Source: Onstottus_B arcticum
GTDB lineage: Bacteria; Acidobacteriota; Blastocatellia; UBA7656
Length of the DNA: 64,000 nt
Direction: 5' to 3'
NCBI GenBank assembly: GCA_038040485.1
Contig: JBBPIE010000009.1
Location: 124,001-188,000, forward strand
Positions 25,294 to 34,945 of the stretch are shown here, piece by piece. The notes under the pieces were generated by a model. It made no database searches. It was not told the origin of the DNA and saw only the letters and a list, made by a program, of their open reading frames with translations. Made by a program: the position numbers and the translations under genes. Every line of letters starts with the position of its first letter. Position 1 is the first letter of the stretch.

Positions 25294-26796
25294 TCAAGCC
25301 TGAGGCGCAGCCGATGGCCCAGGCGGAAACGTTCTCATGAACGCGACGTAGGTTGCGCCTGAAACCAATAGACCAACGAACCACGCGTAGTCGTACAGTG
25401 GCTTGAGGGGCGGCCAAATCAAGCCTCCCCATGCGAGCGCGCATCCGAGCAACGTCGCAACCACTGCCCTCCAGTTCCATCCGCCCGCGTACGTGTAAGC
25501 CCCCTCTACGCGATACAAATCAGGCAGTTCAAGTTGAGTCTTTCGAACCAGCCAGTAGTCGGCGATCAACACGCCGGCTATCGACCCGAGCCCGCCTGAG
25601 TAGCCAAGCAGCCAGTTGAAAATGTAGCCTGATGGATCCGCGAGCAAGCGCCACGGCTGCATCAGCACTCCAATCACCCCGGTCAGCAAACCTCCGCGCC
25701 TGAAAGTAATCCAGCGCGGAAACGCGTTCGCAAAGTCGTTAGCTGGAGACACGACGTTCGCCGCGATATTGACCGATAGAGTCGCGACCACAACGGTAAA
25801 CATCGCGATCGCAACCACGATCGGCTGTTTGAATTCGCCGATCAGAAGAACCGGGTCCCAGATCAACTTGCCGTAGATGATCGCCGAAGCCGAAGTGATG
25901 ATCACACCCATCGCGGCGAACACTGTCATCGTAGTCGGAAGCGCAACCACCTGGCCCACCATCTGCTCGCGTTGCGAACGGCCGAACCGCGTGAAGTCCG
26001 GCATGTTCAAGGAGAGCGTGGCCCAGTAGCCGATCATCGCGGTGAGCGACGGTATGAATACCGGAAAGAACTCGGAGAAGCTGTTGAATTTTCCACGTTC
26101 TTCCATGATCACGCCGAGCCCTTTGGCCTTCCAGATCGCCCAAACCATCAACGCGAGCGCCATCACCAGCACAAACGGCGCTGCCCAGTTCTCGACTCGC
26201 CTGAGCAAATCCATCCCGCGATACACGATGTAGATGTTCAGCGCCCAGAACAGCAGGAACGCGATGTATTCGGTCGGCGAGTAACCCGCGAGCAACCCCG
26301 GCGAGCTGATCGGTCCGCCCAACAGCGTCGGCCAAGAGGGAATGACGGAACGAAACAGCACGTGAAGCGCCTGGCCGCCGATCCACGCTTGGATGCCGAA
26401 CCACCCGCAAGCTACAAGCGCGCGCATCAGCGCCGGAAGGTTTGAGCCAACCGTGCCGTAGCTTGCGCGCGCGAACACCGGAAAAGGGATTCCGTACTTC
26501 GTTCCCGGATGCGAGTTCAACAGTATCGGTCCGAGCACGATGATGTTGCCTAGCAGTATAGTGACCAGCGCCTGCCACCAGTTCATACCCGAACTAATCA
26601 ACCCCGACGCAAGCATGTAAGTCGGGATGCAGTGCGCCATGCTTATCCACAACGCAGCATAGTTGTAGGTCGTCCAGTTGCGGCGGGCGATTGGAACTGG
26701 GGCCAGGTCTTCGTTGTAGAGGGGGCTGCCGGACACATCCTCTTTCAACTCGACGAAGTCGCGCGCGGGTGAGGTTGCTGCCTCGTTAGCGGCCAT
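25294..26796 (-). CDS. NCS1-family nucleobase/cation symporter
   Basis: A 500-residue inner-membrane transporter with about twelve helices, of the nucleobase:cation symporter-1 family (cytosine, uracil, allantoin, hydantoin, thiamine). Diagnostic segments include NYAALWISMAHCIPTYMLASGLI, PVFARASYGTVGSNLPALMRALVACGWFGIQAWIGGQAL and NFPD-like NMPDFTRFGRS. GGAGGAACC directly before ATG 26,796 sets the start. With the beta-ureidopropionase-like and LLM genes on the same strand it probably imports a pyrimidine or its dihydro or hydantoin derivative. Confidence 0.88.
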   Translation of the reverse strand: MAANEAATSPARDFVELKEDVSGSPLYNEDLAPVPIARRNWTTYNYAALWISMAHCIPTYMLASGLISSGMNWWQALVTILLGNIIVLGPILLNSHPGTKYGIPFPVFARASYGTVGSNLPALMRALVACGWFGIQAWIGGQALHVLFRSVIPSWPTLLGGPISSPGLLAGYSPTEYIAFLLFWALNIYIVYRGMDLLRRVENWAAPFVLVMALALMVWAIWKAKGLGVIMEERGKFNSFSEFFPVFIPSLTAMIGYWATLSLNMPDFTRFGRSQREQMVGQVVALPTTMTVFAAMGVIITSASAIIYGKLIWDPVLLIGEFKQPIVVAIAMFTVVVATLSVNIAANVVSPANDFANAFPRWITFRRGGLLTGVIGVLMQPWRLLADPSGYIFNWLLGYSGGLGSIAGVLIADYWLVRKTQLELPDLYRVEGAYTYAGGWNWRAVVATLLGCALAWGGLIWPPLKPLYDYAWFVGLLVSGATYVAFMRTFPPGPSAAPQA

Positions 26797-26889
26797 GGTT
26801 CCTCCAGGGTTCCTCCAGGCGCGAGAGTGTAGCAAAAGAATGCGAATACCTGTAAGAGCGTTGACGGAAGGACAGGCGGCATCTGGACG

Positions 26890-27075
26890 ACAACAACTCC
26901 GCTAGGAGTTGAATGTTTATAGACGCGGTTAGTTCCGAGGCGCACCCCAGCGGGGTGCTATGTCGGTGACTCGCTCATTGTACGAGGGGTTGATCCGGCA
27001 CATAGCACCCCGCTGGGGTGCGGTTGTCGTACTGACCGGGTCTCTACAAACATAGCACCCCTCTGGGGTGCCAAC
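26890..27075. repeat. Cluster of GGGGTGC palindromes
   Basis: Three short palindromes of one family lie here: GCACCCCAGCGGGGTGC (about 26,942-26,958), GCACCCCGCTGGGGTGC (about 27,005-27,021) and GCACCCCTCTGGGGTGC (about 27,054-27,070). Each is flanked by CATAG or CTATG, and a further small palindrome CAACTCCGCTAGGAGTTG lies near 26,895. The first and second also pair with each other as larger arms. This is the spacer between the NCS1 gene (divergent) and the MoCF gene. Confidence 0.85.
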
Positions 27076-27167
27076 CTTCAACTGAAAGTCTTGGGCGGCT
27101 GAAGAGACGTTCGGCAGGGTGTTACGAGATGTTGCCGCGCCAAGTCCTGAAAGCTAGAATCTCAACC

Positions 27168-27899
27168 ATGCAACAGAAGACGGCGGCCATCGTTGTCATC
27201 GGCAACGAAATCCTGACCGGCAAGTCCGAAGACAAGAACGCCAGCTACTTGATCGGCGAGCTGTACAAGCTCGGAGTCGCGCTTCGACGCATCGTCGTCA
27301 TCGCCGATGACGTGAACGAAATCGCGCGCACAGTGCGCGAGTGCGCCGGCGGATTCGACTACATTTTCACTTCCGGCGGAGTCGGGCCGACTCACGACGA
27401 CGTCACGATTGAAGGAGTGGCCCGCGCGTTCGATCGCCGGGTGGTTCGCGTTCCCGAGTTGGAAGCGATGCTTAGAAGCTATTTTGGAGAAGGGATAAAC
27501 GAAGCGCGGTTGCGGATGGCTGACGCGCCCGATGGCTCGGAGTTGATAAGGGCGGAGGGGCTTCGATGGCCTGTGCTGGCGACAGAAAACGTGTTTGTGC
27601 TTCCGGGAGTGCCCGAGCTGTTTCGCAGCAAGTTCGACGCTATTCGCGAGCGGTTTCGCGGCGAGCCTTTCTACACGAGCGCGATCTACACGCGCGAGGA
27701 CGAGTTCGACATCGCGCCGCGCCTCGACCGTGTCGCCGCCGGCAACCCGGAAGTCGAGATCGGCTCTTACCCCACATTTACGCGAGAAGACTATCGAGTA
27801 AAAATCACGATCGAATCGAAAGGTGAAGCAGCGGTCGAACGCGCTCGAGGCGAGCTGCTCGAGTTGCTGGACCCGGCTCTGATCGCCCGAGGCGAATGA
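27168..27899 (+). CDS. Molybdopterin-binding (MoCF) domain protein, CinA-N-like
   Basis: A 243-residue protein of the MoaB/Mog/CinA-N domain family. GNEILTGKSEDKN at the N-terminus and TSGGVGPTHDDVTIEGVARAF are the family nucleotide/pterin-binding blocks. LPGVPELFRSKFD is the characteristic later motif shared with CinA and with archaeal/eukaryotic FAD-synthetase-fused forms. It lacks the C-terminal amidase domain of full CinA. The start at 27,168 is chosen because the conserved domain begins there; ATG 27,129 is also open. The molybdenum enzyme elsewhere in the window gives only weak context. Confidence 0.8.
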   Translation: MQQKTAAIVVIGNEILTGKSEDKNASYLIGELYKLGVALRRIVVIADDVNEIARTVRECAGGFDYIFTSGGVGPTHDDVTIEGVARAFDRRVVRVPELEAMLRSYFGEGINEARLRMADAPDGSELIRAEGLRWPVLATENVFVLPGVPELFRSKFDAIRERFRGEPFYTSAIYTREDEFDIAPRLDRVAAGNPEVEIGSYPTFTREDYRVKITIESKGEAAVERARGELLELLDPALIARGE

Positions 27900-27915
27900 T
27901 CTCGCACCAGATGAA

Positions 27916-28062
27916 ACCACAGATGAACACAGATGAACACCGATAACAATGGGAAGAATCTGTGCGTGATCTTTGCAGTCTAGCTGGCTGGTTGCGGGTT
28001 CGCGCTCATCGACTCCCCCCGTAGCCCGATCTGTGTTTATCTGTGTTCATCTGTGGTTGCTG
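27916..28062. repeat. Intergenic hairpin, CACAGATGAA decamers, second copy
   Basis: The left arm (27,916-27,945, ACCACAGATGAACACAGATG...) and the right arm (28,027-28,060, ...CATCTGTGGT) are near-perfect complements. The loop between them is related to the loop of the copy at 22,995-23,137 (both contain a GTTTGC/GTTGCG...CGCTCATC-type segment), so the whole element, not only its arms, appears to be repeated. Confidence 0.85.
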
Positions 28063-28088
28063 TCCGATGTCGCATTGAAGGTTCAAGG

Positions 28089-29633
28089 ATGAAAAGGAAT
28101 CTGTTGATCTTCTCGGTGCTGACGGCGTTGGCTGTGTTTCAGGCGCCCGCGTCAGTCGGCCAGGATCGCACGCTGCGATTCGAGGTAACCGTCGCGCAAG
28201 GGCTCATTTCGACGCCCCTTAGTGGACGACTCTTTGTCGTTATGAGCCGCACCAGCCAGCCCGAGCCTCGGTTTGCGATCGGCCAAACGGGACTCGACGC
28301 TTCTCCGATGGCGGCGAGGGACGTGAGTGCTTTGCAGAGCGACTCGTTGGAAGTCGTCGATCAACGGGCGATCACGTTTCCGTTAGAGAGCCTTTCGCAG
28401 TTGCCGGCGGGCGACTACTTCGCTCAAGCGGTCTTCGATTCAAACCTCGATTTGAAGTCCGTGAACGCGCCGGGCAATCTCTACAGCGAACCGCAGAAAG
28501 TTCATCTCGATGCCGCTCAGGGTCAGCCGATCAAGCTGCAGCTCACCCGGAAAGTTCCGCTGGAGCAATTGCCTGCGGAAACCGAGTACGTCAAGTTTGT
28601 GAAAATCCAATCCGGCTTGCTCAGCAAGTTTCACAAGCGGCCCATCTATCTTCGCGCTGCGGTGATCTTGCCGCGCGGCTACGAGAGCGAACCGGCGCGT
28701 CGTTATTCGCTGCGTGTGCACATCGGAGGTTACGGCGACCGGTTCACGCGAGCGCAGAACATGATGGCGAACGCGACCCTCTTTCGAAGGACGTGGCTGG
28801 CCGACGACACGCCGCGAATGGTTATGTTGCTTCTCGATGGCGACGGGCCATTTGGAGATTGTTACCAGGTCAACTCGGACAACAACGGACCCTACGGAGA
28901 CGCGGTTACTCAGGAGCTGATCCCCTTCATCGAGCAAAAGTTTCGCCTGATCGGTCAGCCGTTTGCCCGGTTTGTCGAAGGCGGCTCGACCGGAGGGTGG
29001 GTGTCGCTGGCGCTGCAGGTCTTCTATCCGGATTTCTTCAACGGCGCGTGGAGCGGGTTTCCCGACGGCGTGGACTTTCGACAGTTCCAGTTGATCGACA
29101 TCTACCGCGACGACAACGCGTATGTGAACGAGCACGGGTTTGAGCGGCCGAGCGCGCGAGACTTGAACGGAGACGTTCGCTTCACGGTGCGGCACGAGTG
29201 CCAGATGGAAAACGTGATGGGGTTGGGCGACAGTTGGACGATGTCGGGGGAGCAGTGGGGCGCCTGGAACGCGACGTACGGTCCAAGCGGCGCCGACGGC
29301 CGGCCGGTTGCGCTTTGGGACCCGAAGACCGGCAAGATCAACCGCGCGGTCGTGGAGCACTGGAAGAAGTACGACTTGCGAATGGTGCTCGAGCAGAACT
29401 GGAAGACGTTGGCGCCGAAGCTACGCGGCAAGCTTACGATCTGGGTTGGAGAAGCGGACGAGTATTTCTTGAACAACGCGGTTCATTTGCTTGACGAGTT
29501 CTTATCCAAGGCGAGCCCGCCCTATGCGGGAAAGATCATCTACGGTCCGGGAAAAGGTCACGGTTGGATGGGCATAAGCGAGCGGCAGATGATGGATGAG
29601 ATGGTAGCGGCGATGGAGAAGGCGCGTCACTGA
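28089..29633 (+). CDS. Exported alpha/beta-hydrolase-fold esterase
   Basis: A 514-residue protein with signal peptide (MKRNLLIFSVLTALAVFQAPASVG). The N-terminal half (about 25-190) is beta-rich, resembling an immunoglobulin-like domain. The catalytic domain is of the putative-esterase (enterochelin esterase/Esterase D) type: YSLRVHIGGYGDRF, MVMLLLDGDGPFGDCYQVNSDNNGPYGDAVTQELIPFIEQKF, and nucleophile motif EGGSTGGWVSLAL. GKGHGWM near the end supplies the histidine. The start at 28,089 is set by the signal peptide. The substrate is unknown. Confidence 0.75.
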   Translation: MKRNLLIFSVLTALAVFQAPASVGQDRTLRFEVTVAQGLISTPLSGRLFVVMSRTSQPEPRFAIGQTGLDASPMAARDVSALQSDSLEVVDQRAITFPLESLSQLPAGDYFAQAVFDSNLDLKSVNAPGNLYSEPQKVHLDAAQGQPIKLQLTRKVPLEQLPAETEYVKFVKIQSGLLSKFHKRPIYLRAAVILPRGYESEPARRYSLRVHIGGYGDRFTRAQNMMANATLFRRTWLADDTPRMVMLLLDGDGPFGDCYQVNSDNNGPYGDAVTQELIPFIEQKFRLIGQPFARFVEGGSTGGWVSLALQVFYPDFFNGAWSGFPDGVDFRQFQLIDIYRDDNAYVNEHGFERPSARDLNGDVRFTVRHECQMENVMGLGDSWTMSGEQWGAWNATYGPSGADGRPVALWDPKTGKINRAVVEHWKKYDLRMVLEQNWKTLAPKLRGKLTIWVGEADEYFLNNAVHLLDEFLSKASPPYAGKIIYGPGKGHGWMGISERQMMDEMVAAMEKARH

Positions 29634-29635
29634 GT

Positions 29636-29755
29636 TCTCTGTGTCCGTCTCTGCGTCTCTGTGCCTCTGCGGTTAGAGAGTACCTCAATTCTGCTAACCC
29701 GCCGCGCTCTCTTTAACCGCAGAGCCGCTGAGACGCAGAGGCCGCGCAGAGAAGA
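29636..29755. repeat. Intergenic hairpin, CTCTGCG units, second copy
   Basis: The left arm (29,636-29,677, TCTCTGTGTCCGTCTCTGCG...) pairs with the right arm (29,713-29,754, TTAACCGCAGAGCCGCTGAG...). It begins three bases after the esterase stop and ends about ten bases before the cax start; AGAGGATCACGA within its edge serves as the ribosome site of the next gene. Confidence 0.85.
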
Positions 29756-29764
29756 GGATCACGA

Positions 29765-30883
29765 ATGCGAACTAAAAAGAACTCGCCCAAAAACTTTGTG
29801 ATAAAACACGGGATGAACGTACTGCTAGTCTTCGTTCCGATCGCGGTGATTTTGCACTATGCGCACGCGCCGGGGTTCTGGGTCTTTGCCGCGTCCGGCG
29901 TTGCGATCGTACCGCTAGCTGGCTGGATGGGCCGCGCGACCGAAGCGCTTGCCGAGAAGTTAGGCGCAGGCATCGGCGGTTTGTTGAACGCGACGTTCGG
30001 CAACGCAGCCGAGATGATCATCGCGTTTCAGGGCCTGCGCGCCGGCCTGACCGAAGTGGTGAAGGCTTCGATCACCGGCTCGATTCTCGGAAACATCCTG
30101 CTGGTTCTCGGGCTTAGCATTCTGGGCGGCGGCTTGAAGCACAGGACCCAAAAGTTCAACACCACCGCGGCTACGATGAGCGCGACGTTGATGGCCTTGA
30201 GCGCGATTGGGCTTATGGTGCCCGCGGTGTTTCATTTGATCACCGGAGGCCAAGTCGCGCAGGAACGCGAGCGGGCCGAAGCAAACCTCAGCCTCGAAAT
30301 CTCCGTCGTCTTGTTTGCGACCTATCTTCTGAGCCTGATCTTCACGCTACGAACTCACAAAGACTTGTATCTTGGAACCAGCCACCCGCACGACGAAGCA
30401 GTATCGATGCGCCCGAAGACTGCGGCGCTGATTCTTGTGGTGGCAACAGGGTTCATTGCGTGGATGAGCGAGTTGCTGGTTGGGGCGGTCGAGCCGGCTT
30501 CCAAAGCGCTGGGGCTCACTGAAGTCTTCGTCGGCGTGATTCTTGTCGCGATAGTCGGCAACGCCGCCGAGCACAGCACTGCAATCATGGTGGCGCTTAA
30601 GAACCAGATGGACCTGGCTTATCACATCGCGGTGGGATCTAGCATGCAGATCGCGCTGTTCGTGGCTCCGGCGCTGGTCTTTCTGAGCTACGCGATCGGG
30701 CGTCCGATGAACTTGTTGTTCACAAGTTTCGAAGTCGTGACGGTTGGGCTTGCGGTGCTGATAGTGAGCCTTGTCGCGGTTGATGGCGAATCCAACTGGA
30801 TGGAGGGAGTGCTGCTGCTGGCGGTCTACGTAATCTTCGCGATAGCATTTTTCTTCTTGCCGGCGAATCCAGTGGCGGGATGA
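29765..30883 (+). CDS. cax: Calcium/proton exchanger
   Basis: A 372-residue inner-membrane antiporter of the CaCA superfamily, CAX branch, exporting Ca2+ in exchange for H+. The two alpha-repeats carry the ion-binding glutamates: GNAAEMIIAFQGLRAGLTEVVKASITGSILGN in the N-terminal half and GNAAEHSTAIMVALKNQMDLAYHIAVGSSMQ in the C-terminal half. About eleven helices are present, normal for the family. AGAGGAT upstream supports the ATG. Monocistronic. Confidence 0.92.
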   Translation: MRTKKNSPKNFVIKHGMNVLLVFVPIAVILHYAHAPGFWVFAASGVAIVPLAGWMGRATEALAEKLGAGIGGLLNATFGNAAEMIIAFQGLRAGLTEVVKASITGSILGNILLVLGLSILGGGLKHRTQKFNTTAATMSATLMALSAIGLMVPAVFHLITGGQVAQERERAEANLSLEISVVLFATYLLSLIFTLRTHKDLYLGTSHPHDEAVSMRPKTAALILVVATGFIAWMSELLVGAVEPASKALGLTEVFVGVILVAIVGNAAEHSTAIMVALKNQMDLAYHIAVGSSMQIALFVAPALVFLSYAIGRPMNLLFTSFEVVTVGLAVLIVSLVAVDGESNWMEGVLLLAVYVIFAIAFFFLPANPVAG

Positions 30884-30976
30884 CTATGTCGTGAGAGAAG
30901 TCCGCCGCGCAATTCAGATCAAGAAAGCAAAAAGGGGAGCCGGCTGGCTCCCCTAACAACTTTCGATGAACGAAAG

Positions 30977-33900
30977 TTAGAAGATGATCTTGCCGGCAAG
31001 CTGCACGTTGCGCCGCTCGGCCGTATTCGTCGACAGGCATTCCGGCCGGCCGAAGCAAGCCGGGACGAAAGTGGTACCTGCGATGTCGGCTTCACCACCG
31101 GAGATGTAAAGGTTTGCATGGTTGAGGACGTTGTAGGCTTCAAACCGGAACTGCAAGCTTACACGCTCGGTGACCTTGAAGTTCTTGTACAACGCCATAT
31201 CAGCGTTCCAGAAGCCTGGACGCCGGAAGACGTTGCGCTTACTCATGTCGGCTGGGAACGCCGGGAACTCAGATAATCCAACCGAATCGGTGAACTGGTG
31301 GGACAAGCCGCTTAGGTCAATGAAATTGTAGCGATTGAGTCCCGTAGCAACCGAATTGCGGTCGACAGCTCCATTGAAGTTAACCGGGCCATTCAACTCT
31401 GCACGCATAACGGCGTTGAATGCGTTCGAGCTGTCGTAAACCGAGAACGGAGTTCCGGTCCTGAGGTTAACGATCCCGGTCAACTCCCATCCGTTTACCA
31501 CCTGATTCGCCCAGCCTTTAGCACTACTGACATGAGGGATGTCCCAAACAAAGGTGCTGGTAAACCTGTGGCGCACGTCGAAGTCCGCATACCCATAGTC
31601 GAAATCGGGATTGAACGGATCCAGATAGCCAAGGTTGAACTGGTTTTGCGGCGCGCTGAAGGTGTCGCTAAGGTTGTCCTTCGCATTCGAGAAGGTATAG
31701 CGAGCCGTCATACGCACACCCTTGTTGCCCAGGTTGTTGCTGTCGAGCGAGAGGATCAGCGCATTGTAGTTCGACCGCCCATCGCTGCCTCGCCAGTTGA
31801 TGCTGCTCGGTCCGGATAGGTTGAGACGATTGAAAGCGCGAGCATCGCCGAGATAAACCGACCCACCGCCATCTCGATTGATGTTCGCGATGGAGTAGAG
31901 GTTTTTGCCTGCTGATCCTGTGTACTCGGCAGAAACTATCGTGTTGGTCATCAGCCGGTGCTGCAGTGCGCCGCTCCAGAAATGAGCATAGGCATTGACG
32001 ATGTCGGGATCAACAGCGCGCAAGCTGGATGGAGGAAATGACTTGGTTATTCCGCTCCCGGACAACGGCCCGAAGTTTTCGAGCGTAACCGGCAGGGTAG
32101 GTACATCAACCCCGTTAGCGACGGCTACTGTGGCGTAGTTCGGCGGATTCTGGATCACGTTGAACGTGACATTGCCGAAATTGCGTTCGTAGGCCATGCC
32201 GTAACCGCCTCTGACGCTGGTCTGTCCATTGCCAAAAACGTCCCAGGCAAAGCCCACCCGGGGGGCAAAGTTATTCTTGTCCACAGCCCAGAGTTTGCCG
32301 ATCGGACTATCCTGAGCCAGCATGATGCGGCCGTTGCGAATCTGCTCGAAACGGTTGGCACCCGAGCCGAGGTAGAAGTTCGAATCAAGGGATTGATCCG
32401 CGTTGTGCTGAGTGCCGTAGTACTCGTAGCGAATGCCAAGGTTAAACGTGAGTCTCGGCTTAACTTTCCACGAGTCATTAAAGTACGCCGCCCATTCGTG
32501 GTAGCGGTTGCTGCGGCTGAAGTTCGGCGAAGTCAGCGGCGTCTGCAGCGTGCATTCCGGTGTTACGATCCTGGCGCCAGTGGCCAGATCAACAGAACAA
32601 GGGAACTTTCCTTGTGGGAAGACTGCGACGGTGAACCGGGCTAGCTGTCCGTCTATGAAGTTGCCCAGCGCTTGTGCCTGTGTGTTCCCGAGCCTTGCAT
32701 CGGCGTATTCATACGCACCGAAAGTGCGGTTGTCTCGAATGTGAACGTACTGGCCTCCAAACCGGAGTTGGTGGTTGCCGCGCGTCCAGTTCACGTCCTG
32801 ATACAACTGAAGAAAGTTCTGTGGGCCTCCAAATGGAATGCCGTTCCCCGGGGAATCCGGCAGGTAGCCGGGGAACCTTATGATGTTTCCGTTGAGCAAC
32901 TGGTGACCCGGAACGTCATCAACATACAAAGTCGGAACGAGCGGCTGATCGCCGAGAGGTTGGTTGCCATAGATTCGGTTGAACACAACCTTGGTTTGCG
33001 AAACGATATTCGGCGAGAAGGAGTGAGTCATCGAGGTCAGGTAATTCTGGTTTCGTCCTTCAATGCCGGTGTTGAAACCCTCATACGGGCTGAAGCTATT
33101 AAAGCCCGAGGGATTCGCAAACTCCTGGAAAGCGCCGCGGATGTAGATCTGCGTCCTGTCACTCCAGTTGTAGTCAAGCCGGCCAACCGTCTGCCAGTCG
33201 TTGACCGGGATTCCGCCGCCGAGGTCCTGCGCTCTCTGAGCACGAACCTGTCCGAAGGCCGGAAGCCCGCCCGCCAGTGCAGCGAATGAATTGAGCGGGT
33301 TACCGGTAGCAGCGTCAAAGAAATTGTTCCGGCCAAGAGCATTTATTACCTGGTTAACGCTCAGAACCTGGCCGTTGATCGGAGTGCCAAGCTGAAAAGC
33401 GTTGAAGTAGGTTCTTGTGTTTGCATTCGACGCCGCGAGGAGTTGCGAAGTCGGAACGAGGCTGATCTCTTCTCCGGTGCTCCGAACGCGTGTCCATTCT
33501 GTGCTGCTAAAGAAGAACAGCTTGTCCTTGATTACCCTGCCACCAACGGAATAGCCAAATTGGTTGCGAGTGAAAACGCCCTTCGCTATGCCGTTGGCGT
33601 TGTTGTCGAACCCGTTGGATGCAAGAGCCGAAATGCGATTGAACTCGTACAGCGAGCCATGGAAAGTATTCGATCCGGCTCTGGTCGCCACGTTGACGAT
33701 TCCTCCGGACGCGCGTCCGTATTCAGCCGAAAAGTTGCTGGTGATAACTTGAAACTCCTGAACCGAATCGAGAGGAACACTCTGACCGATTGTCGCGGTA
33801 AACGTATCAACGTTCTCACCGCCATCCAGCAGTATGTTGGTGCTTGCGGATCGCTGACCGTTGATAGAAAAGCCGGTGCCTCGCGCATTGGTTCCCTCGA

Positions 33901-34426
33901 CATCGGTCGCATTGCCTGAAATGCCAACCAATGCATACGGGTTACGCGTTAAGGTGGGCAGCTCGGTGATCTGCCTTTGCGAGACGGTGTCGGAGAGCTG
34001 TTGCGTCTGCGTGTTGACTTCCACGCCGCCTTCCCCAGCCACGACCGTCACCGACTCGCTGGTGCCGGTTGGTGAGAGCGCCGCGTCGATAGTTACCTTT
34101 GACCCTACCGTAACCTGCGCCTGCTGCTTAAACGGTGCGAAGCCACCGCCGCCCGTGACCGTGATGTCATATATACCTGGCTGCAGATTGGTGAAGGTCG
34201 CATTGCCTTCGTCGTTAGTGGTCGCCGTCCGCTCGGCATTTGTCGCCGCTGACTTGACGGTGACCGTCGCGCCTGAAACGACCCCGCCTTGAGGATCCGA
34301 TGCTTTTACAGTTAGCTGGCCGGTCTCGGCTTGTGCGAACGCGCCGACCGGACCAACTGACAACACGAGAAAAACTGTTAGGAGACTTGCGACTGCCTCC
34401 CGCAGTGTCTTTCCTTTGAGATTCAT
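30977..34426 (-). CDS. Oar-like TonB-dependent receptor with carboxypeptidase-regulatory domain
   Basis: A 1,149-residue outer-membrane protein. Order: signal peptide (1-32), carboxypeptidase-regulatory Ig-like domain (about 35-115, ASDPQGGVVSGATVTVKSAATNAERTATTNDEG), plug domain (about 140-260, TLTRNPYALVGISGN... GGENVDTFTATIGQSVPLDSVQEFQV), then a long beta-barrel ending in Phe (LAGKIIF), as barrel proteins do. This architecture is very abundant in Acidobacteriota. The start at 34,426 follows GAGGAATAG. It probably imports oligosaccharides, peptides or other large nutrients; no neighbouring SusD-like or hydrolase gene indicates which. Confidence 0.92.
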   Translation of the reverse strand: MNLKGKTLREAVASLLTVFLVLSVGPVGAFAQAETGQLTVKASDPQGGVVSGATVTVKSAATNAERTATTNDEGNATFTNLQPGIYDITVTGGGGFAPFKQQAQVTVGSKVTIDAALSPTGTSESVTVVAGEGGVEVNTQTQQLSDTVSQRQITELPTLTRNPYALVGISGNATDVEGTNARGTGFSINGQRSASTNILLDGGENVDTFTATIGQSVPLDSVQEFQVITSNFSAEYGRASGGIVNVATRAGSNTFHGSLYEFNRISALASNGFDNNANGIAKGVFTRNQFGYSVGGRVIKDKLFFFSSTEWTRVRSTGEEISLVPTSQLLAASNANTRTYFNAFQLGTPINGQVLSVNQVINALGRNNFFDAATGNPLNSFAALAGGLPAFGQVRAQRAQDLGGGIPVNDWQTVGRLDYNWSDRTQIYIRGAFQEFANPSGFNSFSPYEGFNTGIEGRNQNYLTSMTHSFSPNIVSQTKVVFNRIYGNQPLGDQPLVPTLYVDDVPGHQLLNGNIIRFPGYLPDSPGNGIPFGGPQNFLQLYQDVNWTRGNHQLRFGGQYVHIRDNRTFGAYEYADARLGNTQAQALGNFIDGQLARFTVAVFPQGKFPCSVDLATGARIVTPECTLQTPLTSPNFSRSNRYHEWAAYFNDSWKVKPRLTFNLGIRYEYYGTQHNADQSLDSNFYLGSGANRFEQIRNGRIMLAQDSPIGKLWAVDKNNFAPRVGFAWDVFGNGQTSVRGGYGMAYERNFGNVTFNVIQNPPNYATVAVANGVDVPTLPVTLENFGPLSGSGITKSFPPSSLRAVDPDIVNAYAHFWSGALQHRLMTNTIVSAEYTGSAGKNLYSIANINRDGGGSVYLGDARAFNRLNLSGPSSINWRGSDGRSNYNALILSLDSNNLGNKGVRMTARYTFSNAKDNLSDTFSAPQNQFNLGYLDPFNPDFDYGYADFDVRHRFTSTFVWDIPHVSSAKGWANQVVNGWELTGIVNLRTGTPFSVYDSSNAFNAVMRAELNGPVNFNGAVDRNSVATGLNRYNFIDLSGLSHQFTDSVGLSEFPAFPADMSKRNVFRRPGFWNADMALYKNFKVTERVSLQFRFEAYNVLNHANLYISGGEADIAGTTFVPACFGRPECLSTNTAERRNVQLAGKIIF

Positions 34427-34945
34427 TTGGTCTATTCCTCCAAAGAGTTGTGGTAGCTGTGCAAAGAACGACTCACGAGTGAGCGATTCTTCGGCTACCG
34501 GCATTCCAGGCTGTCAGACAGGAAGATTTGACAATTAACTGGTGGGCGCTCCGGAAAGGGTTGCGCACGAAATCTGGTTTCGTCGCCTGTCGGGTTTCCT
34601 CGTTCTGGTGACGTGTCCCTTTGATGGAGCTATCCCAAGGTGTTTCCTAGACCTTCCTCACTGGGAACCAGGATGAGAGCACGGGTTCCTATCTTTTGCT
34701 GGCTTGCCTTATTGACAAGAGTTTGGACACGACTGGCTTTTGCTAAGGCAAGTTGGGTGCCTAATCGGCGATTTGGGGAAGTGGAGGACAAACTCTACAA
34801 TCGTGAAACTTATGAGAGCTGTATAAGGCTGCAACCTCGAGTTGGATTTCAAAATTCTGGATAAATCTCCGAAAGGATGGAGATGCGCCGGCCCAAGTAC
34901 GCGACAACGATGGATTGGTTTTGCTCGTCGCCTTAAGCGGCGCGC
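34427..34945. other. Intergenic region upstream of the TonB receptor
   Basis: About 520 bases between the receptor start and the MFS transporter stop have no convincing gene. A 74-codon plus-strand frame (34,640-34,864) lacks a ribosome site and has unconvincing composition. A small hairpin TCTCC-GAAAGGAT-GGAGA lies near 34,866-34,883. The receptor's promoter is expected here but I cannot point to it. Confidence 0.5.

Noticed and set aside
34640..34864. 74-codon plus-strand frame upstream of the TonB receptor
   Set aside because: No ribosome site, unconvincing composition; it probably covers regulatory DNA of the divergent receptor.
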